Of a stretch of 64,000 bases of DNA, positions 28,758-43,190 are shown piece by piece. The translations under genes and the position numbers were made by a program. The stretch lies in assembly GCF_900110145.1 (NCBI RefSeq), contig NZ_FOCP01000019.1, positions 1-64,000 of the forward strand. Direction: 5' to 3'. Below the pieces are notes generated by a model. That model saw only the letters and a list, made by a program, of their open reading frames with translations. It was not told the DNA's origin and made no database searches. The DNA is from Nitrosomonas marina (GTDB lineage Bacteria; Pseudomonadota; Gammaproteobacteria; Burkholderiales; Nitrosomonadaceae). Within the stretch, counting starts at the first letter, position 1; the number at the start of each line of letters is the position of its first letter.

Positions 28758-28950
28758 ATCCGGGCGCAAAATGAGTAGCCTCTATGTTATTGCGTCTTGT
28801 CGTTTTTCCGACAAAACACTATAAAACTCAATAATATTCGACGATGCATAAAGATTTGGCGGCTTCTGAAATACATGACATATGGGCTAGCCTGTTTGCC
28901 CAAAAAATCGGAATATATTTAGTCCCCTGATTTGAAACTCACCAAATCAA

Positions 28951-29679
28951 CTATTTTGAAAGCACTATCAGTACCGAGACCAGAATGCCAGCACCAAGTG
29001 CATGCAGCGTGTATTCACGCGGCTCTTTATCGGCCTGCGGTAACAGATGCGTGGCACCGACATAAACAAGCGCTCCAGCAGATAATGCCAATAAAGCACC
29101 CAGTAATGACGTGTTTGTCTGACTGATGAAAGGATAAGAAACCAGCATACCTAGTGGCGTAGTAATTGATGCAGCGTAGAAAGCCAGTAAAAAGGATTTC
29201 CTCTCACTGAAACCGCTACGCAACAATAGCAAATAAGTAATGATACCCTCTGGAAATTCATGCAACACCATACCGGCAGTCGCCAGTACTCCGGTAAACA
29301 TGCTGACGGAAAAAGTGATGGAATAGACAAAGCCATCGATGAAAGAATGAAAACCGATTCCGATCATTGGTACCAGACCGATACCAAAGTTGGGATTAAC
29401 CCCTCGCTCACAAACAAAGGCCGTAATAAAACGATTGAAGAGGTGCAACAAGGCAAAGCCACCAAGCAAATAAACGGGCGCGTTAGTGTTCATTTCAAAT
29501 GCTTTTGGAATAATGTGCAGAAAAGATACTGAAATCAGCACACCTGCGGCAAAACAAACGAAATAAATACTATATTTTCTACCCCAATCTTCGAAGTGTC
29601 GTATTGTGTATATGCCAACCAGAGTAACCAGGGCAGCAGATACACTGGCTCCCAACGCCGACCAGAATGAGCTGAGCAT
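28951..29679 (-). CDS. ZIP-family metal transporter
   Basis: A 242-residue membrane protein with about eight helices. The two metal-site helices carry GFHSFIDGFVYS and LHEFPEGIITYL, the H..D and HEFPEG signatures of ZIP importers for Zn2+, Fe2+ or similar. A further conserved region is LSAGALVYVGATHLLPQA. GGAGGTG precedes the ATG. Monocistronic, between an IS relic and the rRNA operon. Metal preference cannot be read from the sequence. Confidence 0.9.
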   Translation of the reverse strand: MLSSFWSALGASVSAALVTLVGIYTIRHFEDWGRKYSIYFVCFAAGVLISVSFLHIIPKAFEMNTNAPVYLLGGFALLHLFNRFITAFVCERGVNPNFGIGLVPMIGIGFHSFIDGFVYSITFSVSMFTGVLATAGMVLHEFPEGIITYLLLLRSGFSERKSFLLAFYAASITTPLGMLVSYPFISQTNTSLLGALLALSAGALVYVGATHLLPQADKEPREYTLHALGAGILVSVLIVLSK

Positions 29680-29882
29680 GATGCACCTCCACCAGTTTCA
29701 ATTCAATTCTATATCATAATTGACGAAACCAAATTATTGTTGGTTAAATTTATGCTGCCTTAACTTTGTTAAATCATGATACTTGCTGAATTTGAGAGTG
29801 TATAAATACATATTTACACATAAGGCTGATTCGAAGGCAACCAGTCATTACCAATTAGTCCGGGTAAACATAAAATTTATTC
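29680..29882. other. Short intergenic stretch
   Basis: About 200 AT-rich bases holding the ZIP gene's upstream region on its left and the end of the rRNA transcript on its right. No gene or operator recognised. Confidence 0.4.
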
Positions 29883-29912
29883 AAAAAAAAACCCCTCATA
29901 AGAGGGGTTTTC
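29883..29912 (-). terminator. rRNA operon terminator
   Basis: On the minus strand AACCCCTC/GAGGGGTT pair around TTAT and a run of T residues follows at once. It lies 10 bp beyond the 5S gene, the expected place for the operon terminator. Confidence 0.9.
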
Positions 29913-29921
29913 ATAAATAAA

Positions 29922-30036
29922 TGCTTGGCAGTAACCTACTTTCACATGCGTTTGCACACTATCATCGGCGCAGCTTCGTTTCACAATTCTGTTCGGGATG
30001 GGAAGATGTGGTTCCAAAGTGCTATAGCCACCAAGC
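29922..30036 (-). rRNA. rrf: 5S ribosomal RNA
   Basis: About 115 nt with the complementary ends TCGCTTGG and CCAAGCA, the conserved CCCATCCCGAACAG of loop B/C and GTAGGTTACTGCC near the 3' end. Last gene of the rRNA operon. Ends are placed by pairing, to within a few bases. Confidence 0.93.
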
Positions 30037-30143
30037 GAAACTTGTTCTTCGCTTTTTAATTATTTTATTTGAAAAGTAAATGATTGTTAGATTATATATT
30101 TATGCAAATTATATTCTGAATTCACAAAAGTTTTAAAATTATA

Positions 30144-33073
<2,930 letters not shown>

Positions 33074-33276
33074 CTATAACTTTAAAACTTTTGAAAGAAT
33101 ATTTTGTAATACTCATATCAGGTTTTCTAGCTATAGCTATATGCAATATTGGAATTCTAATTTGCAATTTTGATACAATCTAACCCTTATTCATTTAATT
33201 GCTATATTTTTAGTTTTCTTGGTTAAGAAAATTTTAAAACATTACAATCCTAATGAATATTATTACTTTTCAAATT

Positions 33277-33288
33277 TTTAAAGAACAA
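33277..33288 (-). promoter_or_regulatory. boxA-like antitermination site in the 16S-23S spacer
   Basis: Minus-strand TGTTCTTTAAAAATTTG lies between tRNA-Ala and 23S and matches the boxA core CTTTAA used for Nus-factor antitermination in rRNA operons. Confidence 0.6.
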
Positions 33289-33365
33289 TAGTACGAGACA
33301 GATGCTTTTGTTACCTATCAGATACAGAACCCAATTTTATACTATAAAATTTCAGTATTAAAAAC

Positions 33366-33441
33366 TGGTGGAGGTGAACGGGATCGAACCGATGACCCCC
33401 TGCTTGCAAAGCAGGTGCTCTCCCAGCTGAGCTACACCCCC
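33366..33441 (-). tRNA. tRNA-Ala (TGC)
   Basis: A 76-nt tRNA in the 16S-23S spacer starting GGGGGTGTAGCTCAGCTGGG, with anticodon loop TTTGCAA (TGC), T-loop GTTCGATCC and an encoded CCA. Confidence 0.97.
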
Positions 33442-33447
33442 ATTTGT

Positions 33448-33524
<77 letters not shown>

Positions 33525-33639
33525 TTCTGAGTCTAAGCGCCATCATTAATCGAGAGACCTGCTAGATTCTGATTACTGGTTCTTAGCTCTGTCTAGCATT
33601 AACAATCGATAGGTTGTGAGTACTCGGCCCGTGTATCTC

Positions 33640-35177
<1,538 letters not shown>

Positions 35178-35474
35178 TAATTCTGCTAAAACTTCGCTTG
35201 ACGTTTATGTGCTTGCAACAAATGAATAAACATTTGCTGCAATCTAATTTGTGTCTAGCGTAGTACTTGATACTTGTTTCGCTTTTCTTCTCTGCTACAG
35301 ACAATATTTTCATACTGCTGTCTCAGTCTCAGAAAATATTTATTTCTGACACAAGCCAAGTACTCACACCTATCGATTGTTGTTTTTTAAAGAGCGATTC
35401 AGTTTGCAATATTACTTATCTTTGCAACTGCTTTCCTGCTGCTTTCGTTTCTGCGTCAGCAGCAAAGAAGCGAG
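35178..35474 (-). promoter_or_regulatory. rRNA leader with boxA
   Basis: About 290 nt of transcribed leader between the promoter and 16S. A boxA-like TCGCTCTTTAAAAAAC lies near 35382-35397 (minus strand), as expected for Nus-dependent antitermination. The remaining leader should pair with the 16S 3' flank for processing. Confidence 0.65.
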
Positions 35475-35535
35475 ATTATACATGAGCTACAGATCCGGTC
35501 AACACTTTTTTCAAAATTTTTAAAATTTTGTATGC
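35475..35535 (-). promoter_or_regulatory. Strong sigma-70 rRNA promoter with UP element
   Basis: On the minus strand: -35 TTGACC (35497-35502), a 16-bp spacer, and a perfect -10 TATAAT (35475-35480). Upstream is an A/T-tract region (35503-35530, runs of A and T) that looks like an UP element. Initiation would be near 35468. Confidence 0.85.
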
Positions 35536-35707
35536 AACTGATCAAGTCAACCAATACTGCTTTAACCGTGCTATGGGTATCGTACTTGTCTGCGCCACCC
35601 ATAAGCGCTGCTACTTATAATGCTGCTTCTTACTTAACAGGTAGTATTTTATTACTTCAATACTGAAAAAGGCAAATACCTTTTTAGAAATACTATGCTC
35701 GTAAATC

Positions 35708-36121
35708 TCAACTATTGTTTTTTTGCCCTGGAAATCGAATGACATGCGCAGCAGCCCGCATTGGTGTTTTATCCTTCAGCATCCGTAAAGCCAATGGAAA
35801 TTCGCTTTGTAATCGCTGCATTACTTCATCCAGATTGTCGCGATAAAATACAACGTCATAAGTTATGGGCTGATCTAACGCTGCCCGTTCTTTACGTCGG
35901 AAATTCTGCCATGCAATATCTATCCAGCAGCGGCGGTCTCCATCAATGAATACAATTTCTTCCGCGTCAATAATCGCCATATACTGCATGCTGCGTATTG
36001 GAACGAACAGATGTGCACCCTCGTTCTGCGCAAGCATTGTGACAACCTGATTATAGGTACTCGCAGGTAACTGACGTGATTCGCGGTTTATTTCATCTTC
36101 ACGATAACAGGTAATTTCCAT
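35708..36121 (-). CDS. Hypothetical protein
   Basis: A 137-residue protein from ATG 36121, with GGTGA eight bases upstream; a longer frame from 36139 has no site. No signal peptide. A beta-rich middle (GAHLFVPIRSMQYMAIIDAE, EIVFIDGDRRCWIDIAWQNF) is followed by a charged helix (NLDEVMQRLQSEFPLALRML) and a basic tail. It faces the rRNA promoter region. Not recognised. The fold hints at a small alpha/beta ligand- or nucleic-acid-binding protein, but that is speculation. Confidence 0.7.
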   Translation of the reverse strand: MEITCYREDEINRESRQLPASTYNQVVTMLAQNEGAHLFVPIRSMQYMAIIDAEEIVFIDGDRRCWIDIAWQNFRRKERAALDQPITYDVVFYRDNLDEVMQRLQSEFPLALRMLKDKTPMRAAAHVIRFPGQKNNS

Positions 36122-36313
36122 AGCGGTCACCAAGTACAAAATGTTATTTTTCTATATCAGAATGCAATAAAATCACTACTTGTTGTTACCATATCATTAA
36201 ATTCGACACTTTTAAACTGAGCACCGGGTATTTCTGAGAAACACATTTCATCCTTCATTCGCGTGCCGATAAAATTCAACCTTTAATCAAAAAGATATTT
36301 ACCCATTAAAAGT

Positions 36314-37579
36314 ATGACCAGTAACTTTCTCTCAAAACTGGGGCCGGGACTGTTGTATGCAGGCGCAGCCGTTGGTGTGTCACATCTGGTGCAATCAACA
36401 CGCGCAGGTGGCATGTATGGATTCGACCTGTTAATTGCCATCGTGATAATTCATTTGATCAAGTACCCGTTTTTCGAATTTGGACCACGTTACACTGCGG
36501 CAACAGGCAGAAACATCTTACATGGCTACCAAAAACTTGGTAGCTGGGCTATCTGGGTTTACCTGTTGATGACCATTGCCACCATGTTCATCGTTCAAGC
36601 GGCGGTTACCGTCGTAACTGCAGGATTGTTTACCCATATTTTCGGGCTTGAGGAATTGGGCGGGCATGCACCTCAACTAGTCGCCGCAATCATCAGCAGC
36701 CTGATACTGATCATATGCTTTACCTTGTTGGCCAGTGGCCACTATGTATTATTGGACAGATTGATCAAAATTATCATACTGGTGCTGTCGGTAACTTCAA
36801 TTGCTGCCGTCATTGCCCTGTTACTTGATAATCCCGGCAACTATTCAAAAGGCGATACACACATTGAGATGATGAATGTTGCACATCTACTGTTTCTGGC
36901 AACATTTCTTGGCTGGATGCCGGCCCCTGTTGAAATCTCTGTCTGGCATTCAGTCTGGTCTGAGAGTAAAAATGAAAATGAAGGCAAGACTGCCAGTTTG
37001 AAAGATGCGCTGTTTGATTTCCGTGTGGGATTTATCGGAACTGCATTTCTTGCCATGTGTTTCCTGACGCTTGGCGCACTGGTTATGTACGGTAGTGGTG
37101 TGGAGTTTGCACCTGGCGGCGCAGCATTCGCGGAACAACTGCTGGACATGTACAAACAGGCACTGGGTGACTGGGCCTATCCGATAGTTGCAGTTGCCGC
37201 ACTAACCACCATGTTCAGCACCACCCTGACCCTGCTCGACGCTTTTCCGCGCACCATCAGCATGTCGCTCGAACTCATATCACCACTGAGATTTCAGCAT
37301 CGCACAAACAATTCTACCTATATGAGCTGGCTTCTGGTCACCATTGCCGGAACGCTCTCGCTGCTGTTTTTTTTCATGCCGTCGATGAGTGATATGGTCA
37401 AAGTTGCAACAGTGATAGCATTTGTTGCCGCGCCAGTGCTGGCTTCTCTCAATACTCTGGCGATGTTCGACAAGTCGATTCCAATGCCATATCGACCCGG
37501 AAAGCTAATGCTAATCTGGTGCATAGCGGGACTCATTGCGCTGAGCAGTTGCTCCGTTGGCTATCTTTGGCTCATGTAG
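36314..37579 (+). CDS. Nramp-like transporter lacking the DPGN metal motif
   Basis: A 421-residue, roughly 11-helix protein of the Nramp superfamily (LeuT fold). In classical Mn/Fe transporters helix 1 contains DPGN, which binds the metal. Here that segment is GPGLLYAGAAVGVSHLVQST, with no such Asp or Asn. The helix-6 region, FLGWMPAPVEISVWHSVW, keeps the Met but not the usual MPH. These changes match a divergent Nramp-related branch whose substrate is not settled. Start at ATG 36314, weak site. The neighbouring Atm1-type exporter on the same strand, 58 bp away, might share regulation. Confidence 0.8.
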   Translation: MTSNFLSKLGPGLLYAGAAVGVSHLVQSTRAGGMYGFDLLIAIVIIHLIKYPFFEFGPRYTAATGRNILHGYQKLGSWAIWVYLLMTIATMFIVQAAVTVVTAGLFTHIFGLEELGGHAPQLVAAIISSLILIICFTLLASGHYVLLDRLIKIIILVLSVTSIAAVIALLLDNPGNYSKGDTHIEMMNVAHLLFLATFLGWMPAPVEISVWHSVWSESKNENEGKTASLKDALFDFRVGFIGTAFLAMCFLTLGALVMYGSGVEFAPGGAAFAEQLLDMYKQALGDWAYPIVAVAALTTMFSTTLTLLDAFPRTISMSLELISPLRFQHRTNNSTYMSWLLVTIAGTLSLLFFFMPSMSDMVKVATVIAFVAAPVLASLNTLAMFDKSIPMPYRPGKLMLIWCIAGLIALSSCSVGYLWLM

Positions 37580-37637
37580 CCCGAAATCAGCCTATACCCG
37601 GAATACCCACACCTAACGTAATTGTCCACCCTGAAAC

Positions 37638-39449
37638 ATGTCGGCAAAAGAACATAGCTTGAAAACCATTGTCACTTTGCTGCCTTATTTATGGGAATTC
37701 AAGGCACGGGTTGTGGTTGCCCTAATCCTGCTGGTGTTGGCAAAACTGGCCAATGTCTCTGTGCCTTTGGTTCTAAAGGAAATTGTCGATGCCCTGAATC
37801 AGCCTCAGGCTATGCTGACGCTGCCGTTTTTTTTATTGCTTGGATACGGGTTGTTACGCCTTGGCAGTACGTTGTTCGGCGAATTGCGCGACGCTGTATT
37901 TGCCAAGGTTACGCAAAGAGCAATCCGGCGCATTGCCAACAAAGTTTTCACGCATCTGCATTCACTGTCCCTGCGTTTTCATCTTGAACGACAAACAGGT
38001 GGCGTTTCGCGGGATATCGAGCGGGGCACGCGCGGCATCTCTTTTTTACTGAATTTCATGTTGTTCAATATACTGCCCACGATACTGGAAATCGGACTGG
38101 TCATGGCAATTCTAATCAGCCAGTATGACATTATGTTCGCTGCGATTATTCTGATCACGTTGCTTGCATACATTACGCTGACGCTGATCGTCACTGAATG
38201 GCGCATGATTTTCCGTCGCACCATGAATACCATGGACTCGAAGGCTAATACCCAGGCCATCGACAGTTTGCTAAATTACGAAACCGTCAAATATTTTGGC
38301 AATGAAACATGGGAAAGTAACCGCTACGATGAACACCTGCAGACATGGGAAAAAGCCGCCATTCGCAACCAAACTTCTCTGGCCGCACTGAATTCAGGAC
38401 AAAGCACAATTATCGCTGTCGGCATCACAATATTGATGTTTCTCGCTGCTGATCACGTCATCCAAGGCACGATGACCATCGGCGATCTGGTACTGGTCAA
38501 CACGTATCTGTTGCAGTTGTACATGCCCCTGCATTTTCTGGGATTTGTCTACCGGGAAATCAAACACTCGCTCGCCGATATGGAACGCATGTTTTCACTG
38601 CTGGATGAAAACCGTGAAATTCAGGACAAACCCGACGCCCTGAAATTAAATGCTCGCAACCCCGCTATACGGTTTGACCGTGTCAATTTTGGCTACGATA
38701 CCAATCGTCAGATACTGTTTGACGTCACCTTCGAAATCCCCGCCGGCCATAATATAGCGGTTGTCGGACAAAGCGGATCGGGAAAATCCACGCTCGCGCG
38801 ATTGCTTTTTCGATTCTATGATGTACAGACCGGCTCGATTCGCATTAACGGCCAGGACATCCGTGATGTAACGCAACAAAGCCTGCGTGCGGCCATGGGT
38901 ATCGTACCGCAGGACACCGTTCTTTTTAATGACAGCATTTATTACAACATTGCGTACGGTTACCCCGATGCAACACAGGAAGAAGTCTATTCAGCAGCCA
39001 GATCTGCGCATATTCATGATTTCATCATGAGCCTGCCTGAAAAATATGCAACCATCGTCGGCGAACGCGGTTTGAAGCTCTCAGGTGGTGAAAAACAACG
39101 CGTCGCAATCGCGCGAACCATTCTGAAAAATCCTGCTGTTCTGATTTTCGATGAAGCGACATCAGCGCTGGATTCGGATTCAGAAAAAAAGATTCAGGCC
39201 AAACTCAAGCGTATTGCCCAGAACCGCACCACCCTGACCATCGCACACCGTCTATCCACTGTCGCTAATGCAGACCAGATTCTGGTGATGGAAAACGGCC
39301 GCATTATCGAACGGGGTAAACATATACAGTTACTGGCAGCCAACCAGTCTTATGCCCGCATGTGGACATTGCAGCAGCGGCAGCAGGCAATAAACCCGGA
39401 CACCGACAGCAGGCTGTCTGAAATATCCCCGTCAATTGCAGACAGATAA
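37638..39449 (+). CDS. Atm1/HMT1-type ABC exporter
   Basis: A 603-residue half-transporter: six membrane helices (residues about 20-310) fused to one ATPase domain. Walker A is VVGQSGSGKSTLARLLF, Q-loop IVPQDTVLF, signature LSGGEKQRVAIARTI, Walker B AVLIFDEATSALD and the H-loop TIAHRLSTV. The membrane part carries the conserved NYETVKYFGNE motif of the Atm1 family, which exports glutathione-linked sulfur or metal compounds. It should act as a homodimer in the inner membrane. No partner gene beyond the Nramp-like one is nearby. Confidence 0.9.
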   Translation: MSAKEHSLKTIVTLLPYLWEFKARVVVALILLVLAKLANVSVPLVLKEIVDALNQPQAMLTLPFFLLLGYGLLRLGSTLFGELRDAVFAKVTQRAIRRIANKVFTHLHSLSLRFHLERQTGGVSRDIERGTRGISFLLNFMLFNILPTILEIGLVMAILISQYDIMFAAIILITLLAYITLTLIVTEWRMIFRRTMNTMDSKANTQAIDSLLNYETVKYFGNETWESNRYDEHLQTWEKAAIRNQTSLAALNSGQSTIIAVGITILMFLAADHVIQGTMTIGDLVLVNTYLLQLYMPLHFLGFVYREIKHSLADMERMFSLLDENREIQDKPDALKLNARNPAIRFDRVNFGYDTNRQILFDVTFEIPAGHNIAVVGQSGSGKSTLARLLFRFYDVQTGSIRINGQDIRDVTQQSLRAAMGIVPQDTVLFNDSIYYNIAYGYPDATQEEVYSAARSAHIHDFIMSLPEKYATIVGERGLKLSGGEKQRVAIARTILKNPAVLIFDEATSALDSDSEKKIQAKLKRIAQNRTTLTIAHRLSTVANADQILVMENGRIIERGKHIQLLAANQSYARMWTLQQRQQAINPDTDSRLSEISPSIADR

Positions 39450-39458
39450 TGATTCAGA

Positions 39459-42400
39459 TTATTTTTTTGCCTCTATCCAATCACGCAGTGCCACGTAATC
39501 CACCTTTCCGGTCGCCAGTAACGGCATTTCGTCTATTGTAAATACGGTTCTTGGAATGCTCAATTCACTGATACCCCGTTGCCGTGCGTAATTAACCAGA
39601 AGCCCGCGTTCCGCTTCAGCGTACGTTGACACCAGCACAATCTGTTCACCCTTTTTTGGGTCCGGCAGATACAAGACCGCATGGCAATCGTCCGGCCAGA
39701 GCGTCTTGACATACTCTTCCACCGCGGCCAGTGATACCATTTCACCACCAATTTTAGCAAAACGTTTGACACGTCCCTCGATAGTCAAATAACCCATCTC
39801 GTCAATCGATACAATATCACCAGTGTCATACCAGCCACCTTCCGGTGGTTGCAGCACGCCCGGCCGTTCGGACAAATGATATCCTTTCATAACATTCGGA
39901 CCAGAAACAAGCAGCTTGCCGCCTTCGTCAATACCCGCAACCGGCTCCAGCCTAAAATCAATACCAGGCAGCAAACGACCGACGGTGCCGGGTTTGCTGT
40001 GCATGGGCGTATTCAGACTGAGTACCGGCGCAGTCTCGGTAGTGCCATACCCTTCAAATATGCGCACACCGAATTTCTCCGCCCAGTGCTGTCGGACTTC
40101 CTCGCGCAGTTTTTCCGCACCGGCAAATGCATAGCGGACGCTCTGGAAATCGTAGGAACGCGCAAAGCGTGCGTAACCTGAAAGAAATGTATCTGTTCCA
40201 AACATTAACGTTGCGTTAATGTCGTACACAAGCTTTGGAATGATGCGGTAATGCAACGGGGACGGATAAAAGAAAGTACGGATCCCGGACAATACCGGCA
40301 GGCATGTTCCCGCCGTTAACCCGAACGAATGAAAAATCGGCAATGCATTGAACGCGATATCACTTGGGCCGAAATCTATGCGCGACGCAACCTGGAAGCA
40401 GTTTGCCTGAATATTCTTATGGCTGAGCACAACTCCCTTGGGTACTGCTTCAGAACCGGACGTAAACAGTACCATCGCTGCTGCTTCGGCATCAGCAGAT
40501 GTGTGCAAGAAGCGGTAACAGAATTGTGGCATTTGGTTAATCAACCATCCCCGTATTTTGCTCAAAAGGGAAATCTGCCGCACCAGGTCCTCGAGATAAA
40601 CAATGCTGATCTGCCGGGACTCCAGACTTTCCACCAGATGCGACAATTTGGCGGCATGAACAAAACGCCTGGATGAAATTACCACAGCCACCTCCGCCGC
40701 TTTGCAGGCCGACAGCAAATTATCTCCGCTGGTCGAGTAATTCAGCATTGCTGGTATGCGTCCATATCCAAGCACTCCAAAAAAACATATCAGCGTACTG
40801 ACCATATTGGGCAACAGGATACCGATGACCGAATTCCTGCGCGTTATTTTTCTTAGCGCATCGCCCACTATGAAGCTGCGCAGGGTGAGTTGTGCGTAAG
40901 TAACCGGCTTGCGCTCAATATCTTCCGCGATTACATGGCTGCCGCCATGGACCGAACGCGCATCGAGCAATGCCTGAAACAATGTCCGCTGTAAATTGTG
41001 GCTTCGAAACATCATATCGGACATGACGTCATACAATCTGATTCCGGCCGTTTGTCGCCTTTTTCTGCCCCGCAAACCAGGTGGCAGATCAAACTGCACC
41101 GGCTCCATAACGGTCAGGGTGACTTTGGGGAACAAACGGATGCGCACCTTGCCGCGCAGTTTGGTAAATGGCGTGTACTGTGCGCCCGATATTATCACCG
41201 GCAGAACGGTTGCCGCAGCTTTGTCGGCAATCAGCGCCGGACCTTCATAGATTTTCATCAACGAACCAGTAACAGTCGACCGCCCCTCCGGAAAAATGGC
41301 AACACAGTGACCCCTCTTTATCCGATCTACCAGCAACCGTGTCGACATCGGATTTGCCGGGTCGATGACAATGATGTCGGACAAAAACAAAAACGGTCGC
41401 AGCCACCACCGTTTGGTAACATACGTATTGACAGCAAAACTGACATGGTGCGGAACCACCACAGCAATCAGTACAGCGTCGAGATATGACAAATGATTCG
41501 CCACAATCATTGTATTGCCGCGCATATGATGCAGATATTCCAAACCTTTGATTTCGAGCTGGAAACAACGGTTAAATATCCGGCGCAGCAATAATTTGAC
41601 CAACCCTTCCGGTAACAGACTGGAAACATAAACGGCCACAACACTGTTGATCAAGGCGAGTACCAGAAACACGTCAGCCACTGACCAATCAAACGCCAAC
41701 AAAACGCTGATGCCGACTGCTGAAAACACCATGAATAGTGCGTTCAGAATGTTATTTGCTGCAAACACGCGCGACATGTGCGATTGTTCGGCCCGATCCT
41801 GAATGAGCGCATACAGCGGCACAATATATATGCCGCCACAAACAGCAATGCCCAGCAGATCAGCCAAAATACGCCAATGTATCAGCGATTCTAGAAAAAC
41901 TGTTGCGCCGATCAGAATTTCTATATCTTCAACCACTATTTGATGACTGACCCAGTACATGTCCACGGTAAAAACCGTCATGCCCAGAATACCCAGCGGC
42001 ACATAGGTTGCAGCCACTTCGCTTCTTAACAAACGGTTGCAGAGCAACGACCCGATGGCAATACCGACGGTAAATGTCGCCAGAAACAGTATGACCACCT
42101 GCTCATTGCCACCGATCATCGTTTTGGCGAAGGTCGGAAACTGCGATAAAAAGCTTGCACCAAGCAACCAGAACCAGGAAATCCCGAGAATACAACGGAA
42201 AATCACCGGATGCTGGCGGACTTGTTGAATAATGGCATGCGTCTCTCGCGCAATATTGTATTGAATATCCAGCGTGGCATCCGCAGGCTGTACAGCAGGT
42301 ATCGACAAACTGCTGATAAGCCCCAGAACCGCGGCAACAATCGCGACCGTCGCGATTGCCAGCACCCCGTTCTCCGTCATAATCAGCAACCCGCCGCAAA

Positions 42401-42887
42401 TAGTGCCCAGCAGAATGGCAATAAACGTACTGCTGTCGATCAGCGCGTTTCCGCCGATCAACTCGTTTTTCCGCAAATGGTCGGGCAAAATACCGTATTT
42501 CAGCGGACCGAAAAAAGCAGATTGCGTTCCCATCAGAAACAGGACAATCATCAGCAGCCCAATCTGCTGTAGATAAAACCCGATCACCGCGCCCGCCATC
42601 AACACGATTTCGACATATTTGATAATGCGTATCAGACGGGCCTTGTCATATTTGTCTGCAAACTGACCGGCAATGGCGGAAAACAGGAAAAACGGCAGAA
42701 TAAAAATTCCGGCGGCCAGCGTAATCATGACCGGCGCACTAAATACCGCATGCTCGACGACGCTGTAAGTGATCAGAATAACCAGCGCATTCTTAAAAAG
42801 ATTATCGTTAAATGCCCCGAGAAACTGGGTTAAGAACAGCGGCAAAAAACGCCGGGTTTTCAGCAAATGCCATTGATCAGAGTTCAT
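39459..42887 (-). CDS. LplT-Aas fusion: lysophospholipid flippase/acyltransferase/acyl-ACP synthetase
   Basis: A 1142-residue three-domain protein. Residues about 1-400 form an MFS transporter like LplT (FLGAFNDNLFKNALVI). About 415-610 is a PlsC-type acyltransferase with NHLSYLDA (H-x4-D) and FPEGRST. From about 640 an AMP-forming acyl-ACP synthetase follows with VLFTSGSEAVPKGVVLSHKN, EGYGTTETAPVLS and TGDIVSIDE. Together they import lysophospholipid, activate a fatty acid and re-acylate it. E. coli has this as two proteins (LplT and Aas); here they are one. ATG 42887 is preceded by GAGGAGG, so I prefer it to a start at 42935. Confidence 0.9.
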   Translation of the reverse strand: MNSDQWHLLKTRRFLPLFLTQFLGAFNDNLFKNALVILITYSVVEHAVFSAPVMITLAAGIFILPFFLFSAIAGQFADKYDKARLIRIIKYVEIVLMAGAVIGFYLQQIGLLMIVLFLMGTQSAFFGPLKYGILPDHLRKNELIGGNALIDSSTFIAILLGTICGGLLIMTENGVLAIATVAIVAAVLGLISSLSIPAVQPADATLDIQYNIARETHAIIQQVRQHPVIFRCILGISWFWLLGASFLSQFPTFAKTMIGGNEQVVILFLATFTVGIAIGSLLCNRLLRSEVAATYVPLGILGMTVFTVDMYWVSHQIVVEDIEILIGATVFLESLIHWRILADLLGIAVCGGIYIVPLYALIQDRAEQSHMSRVFAANNILNALFMVFSAVGISVLLAFDWSVADVFLVLALINSVVAVYVSSLLPEGLVKLLLRRIFNRCFQLEIKGLEYLHHMRGNTMIVANHLSYLDAVLIAVVVPHHVSFAVNTYVTKRWWLRPFLFLSDIIVIDPANPMSTRLLVDRIKRGHCVAIFPEGRSTVTGSLMKIYEGPALIADKAAATVLPVIISGAQYTPFTKLRGKVRIRLFPKVTLTVMEPVQFDLPPGLRGRKRRQTAGIRLYDVMSDMMFRSHNLQRTLFQALLDARSVHGGSHVIAEDIERKPVTYAQLTLRSFIVGDALRKITRRNSVIGILLPNMVSTLICFFGVLGYGRIPAMLNYSTSGDNLLSACKAAEVAVVISSRRFVHAAKLSHLVESLESRQISIVYLEDLVRQISLLSKIRGWLINQMPQFCYRFLHTSADAEAAAMVLFTSGSEAVPKGVVLSHKNIQANCFQVASRIDFGPSDIAFNALPIFHSFGLTAGTCLPVLSGIRTFFYPSPLHYRIIPKLVYDINATLMFGTDTFLSGYARFARSYDFQSVRYAFAGAEKLREEVRQHWAEKFGVRIFEGYGTTETAPVLSLNTPMHSKPGTVGRLLPGIDFRLEPVAGIDEGGKLLVSGPNVMKGYHLSERPGVLQPPEGGWYDTGDIVSIDEMGYLTIEGRVKRFAKIGGEMVSLAAVEEYVKTLWPDDCHAVLYLPDPKKGEQIVLVSTYAEAERGLLVNYARQRGISELSIPRTVFTIDEMPLLATGKVDYVALRDWIEAKK

Positions 42888-43190
42888 CAGATTCCTCCTC
42901 AAACCGGTCCTGCCATTATAGGCCGTTGCTTTCAATTGTACCGGCAGTAATACGTAAAATCCCTATCCAACGCTTGCGCGGAAAAAACATATCGACAAAT
43001 TTTTAATTTGTATTTACAAACGAAAACCGAATTATATATACTACTGGTTACGTATTCCTGATCACCGAATACTATATATAGTGGTTCAAGACATTATATG
43101 GATAGTTCAGAATTTGCCTGATATTGTTCCGTTAATGCCCGGAATCAGAACGGTTTATCTCATTCCAATTCACAGGGAGAATCGAAATCG
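42888..43190 (+). promoter_or_regulatory. nrdAB upstream region with two NrdR-box-like sites
   Basis: Two AT palindrome-like sites precede nrdA: ATTATATATACTACTG near 43031-43046 and the better ACTATATATAGTGG at about 43070-43084. Their centres are about 40 bp apart, close to a whole number of helical turns. They resemble the paired NrdR boxes that repress ribonucleotide reductase genes. GGGAGA before ATG 43191 is the ribosome-binding site. Confidence 0.6.
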
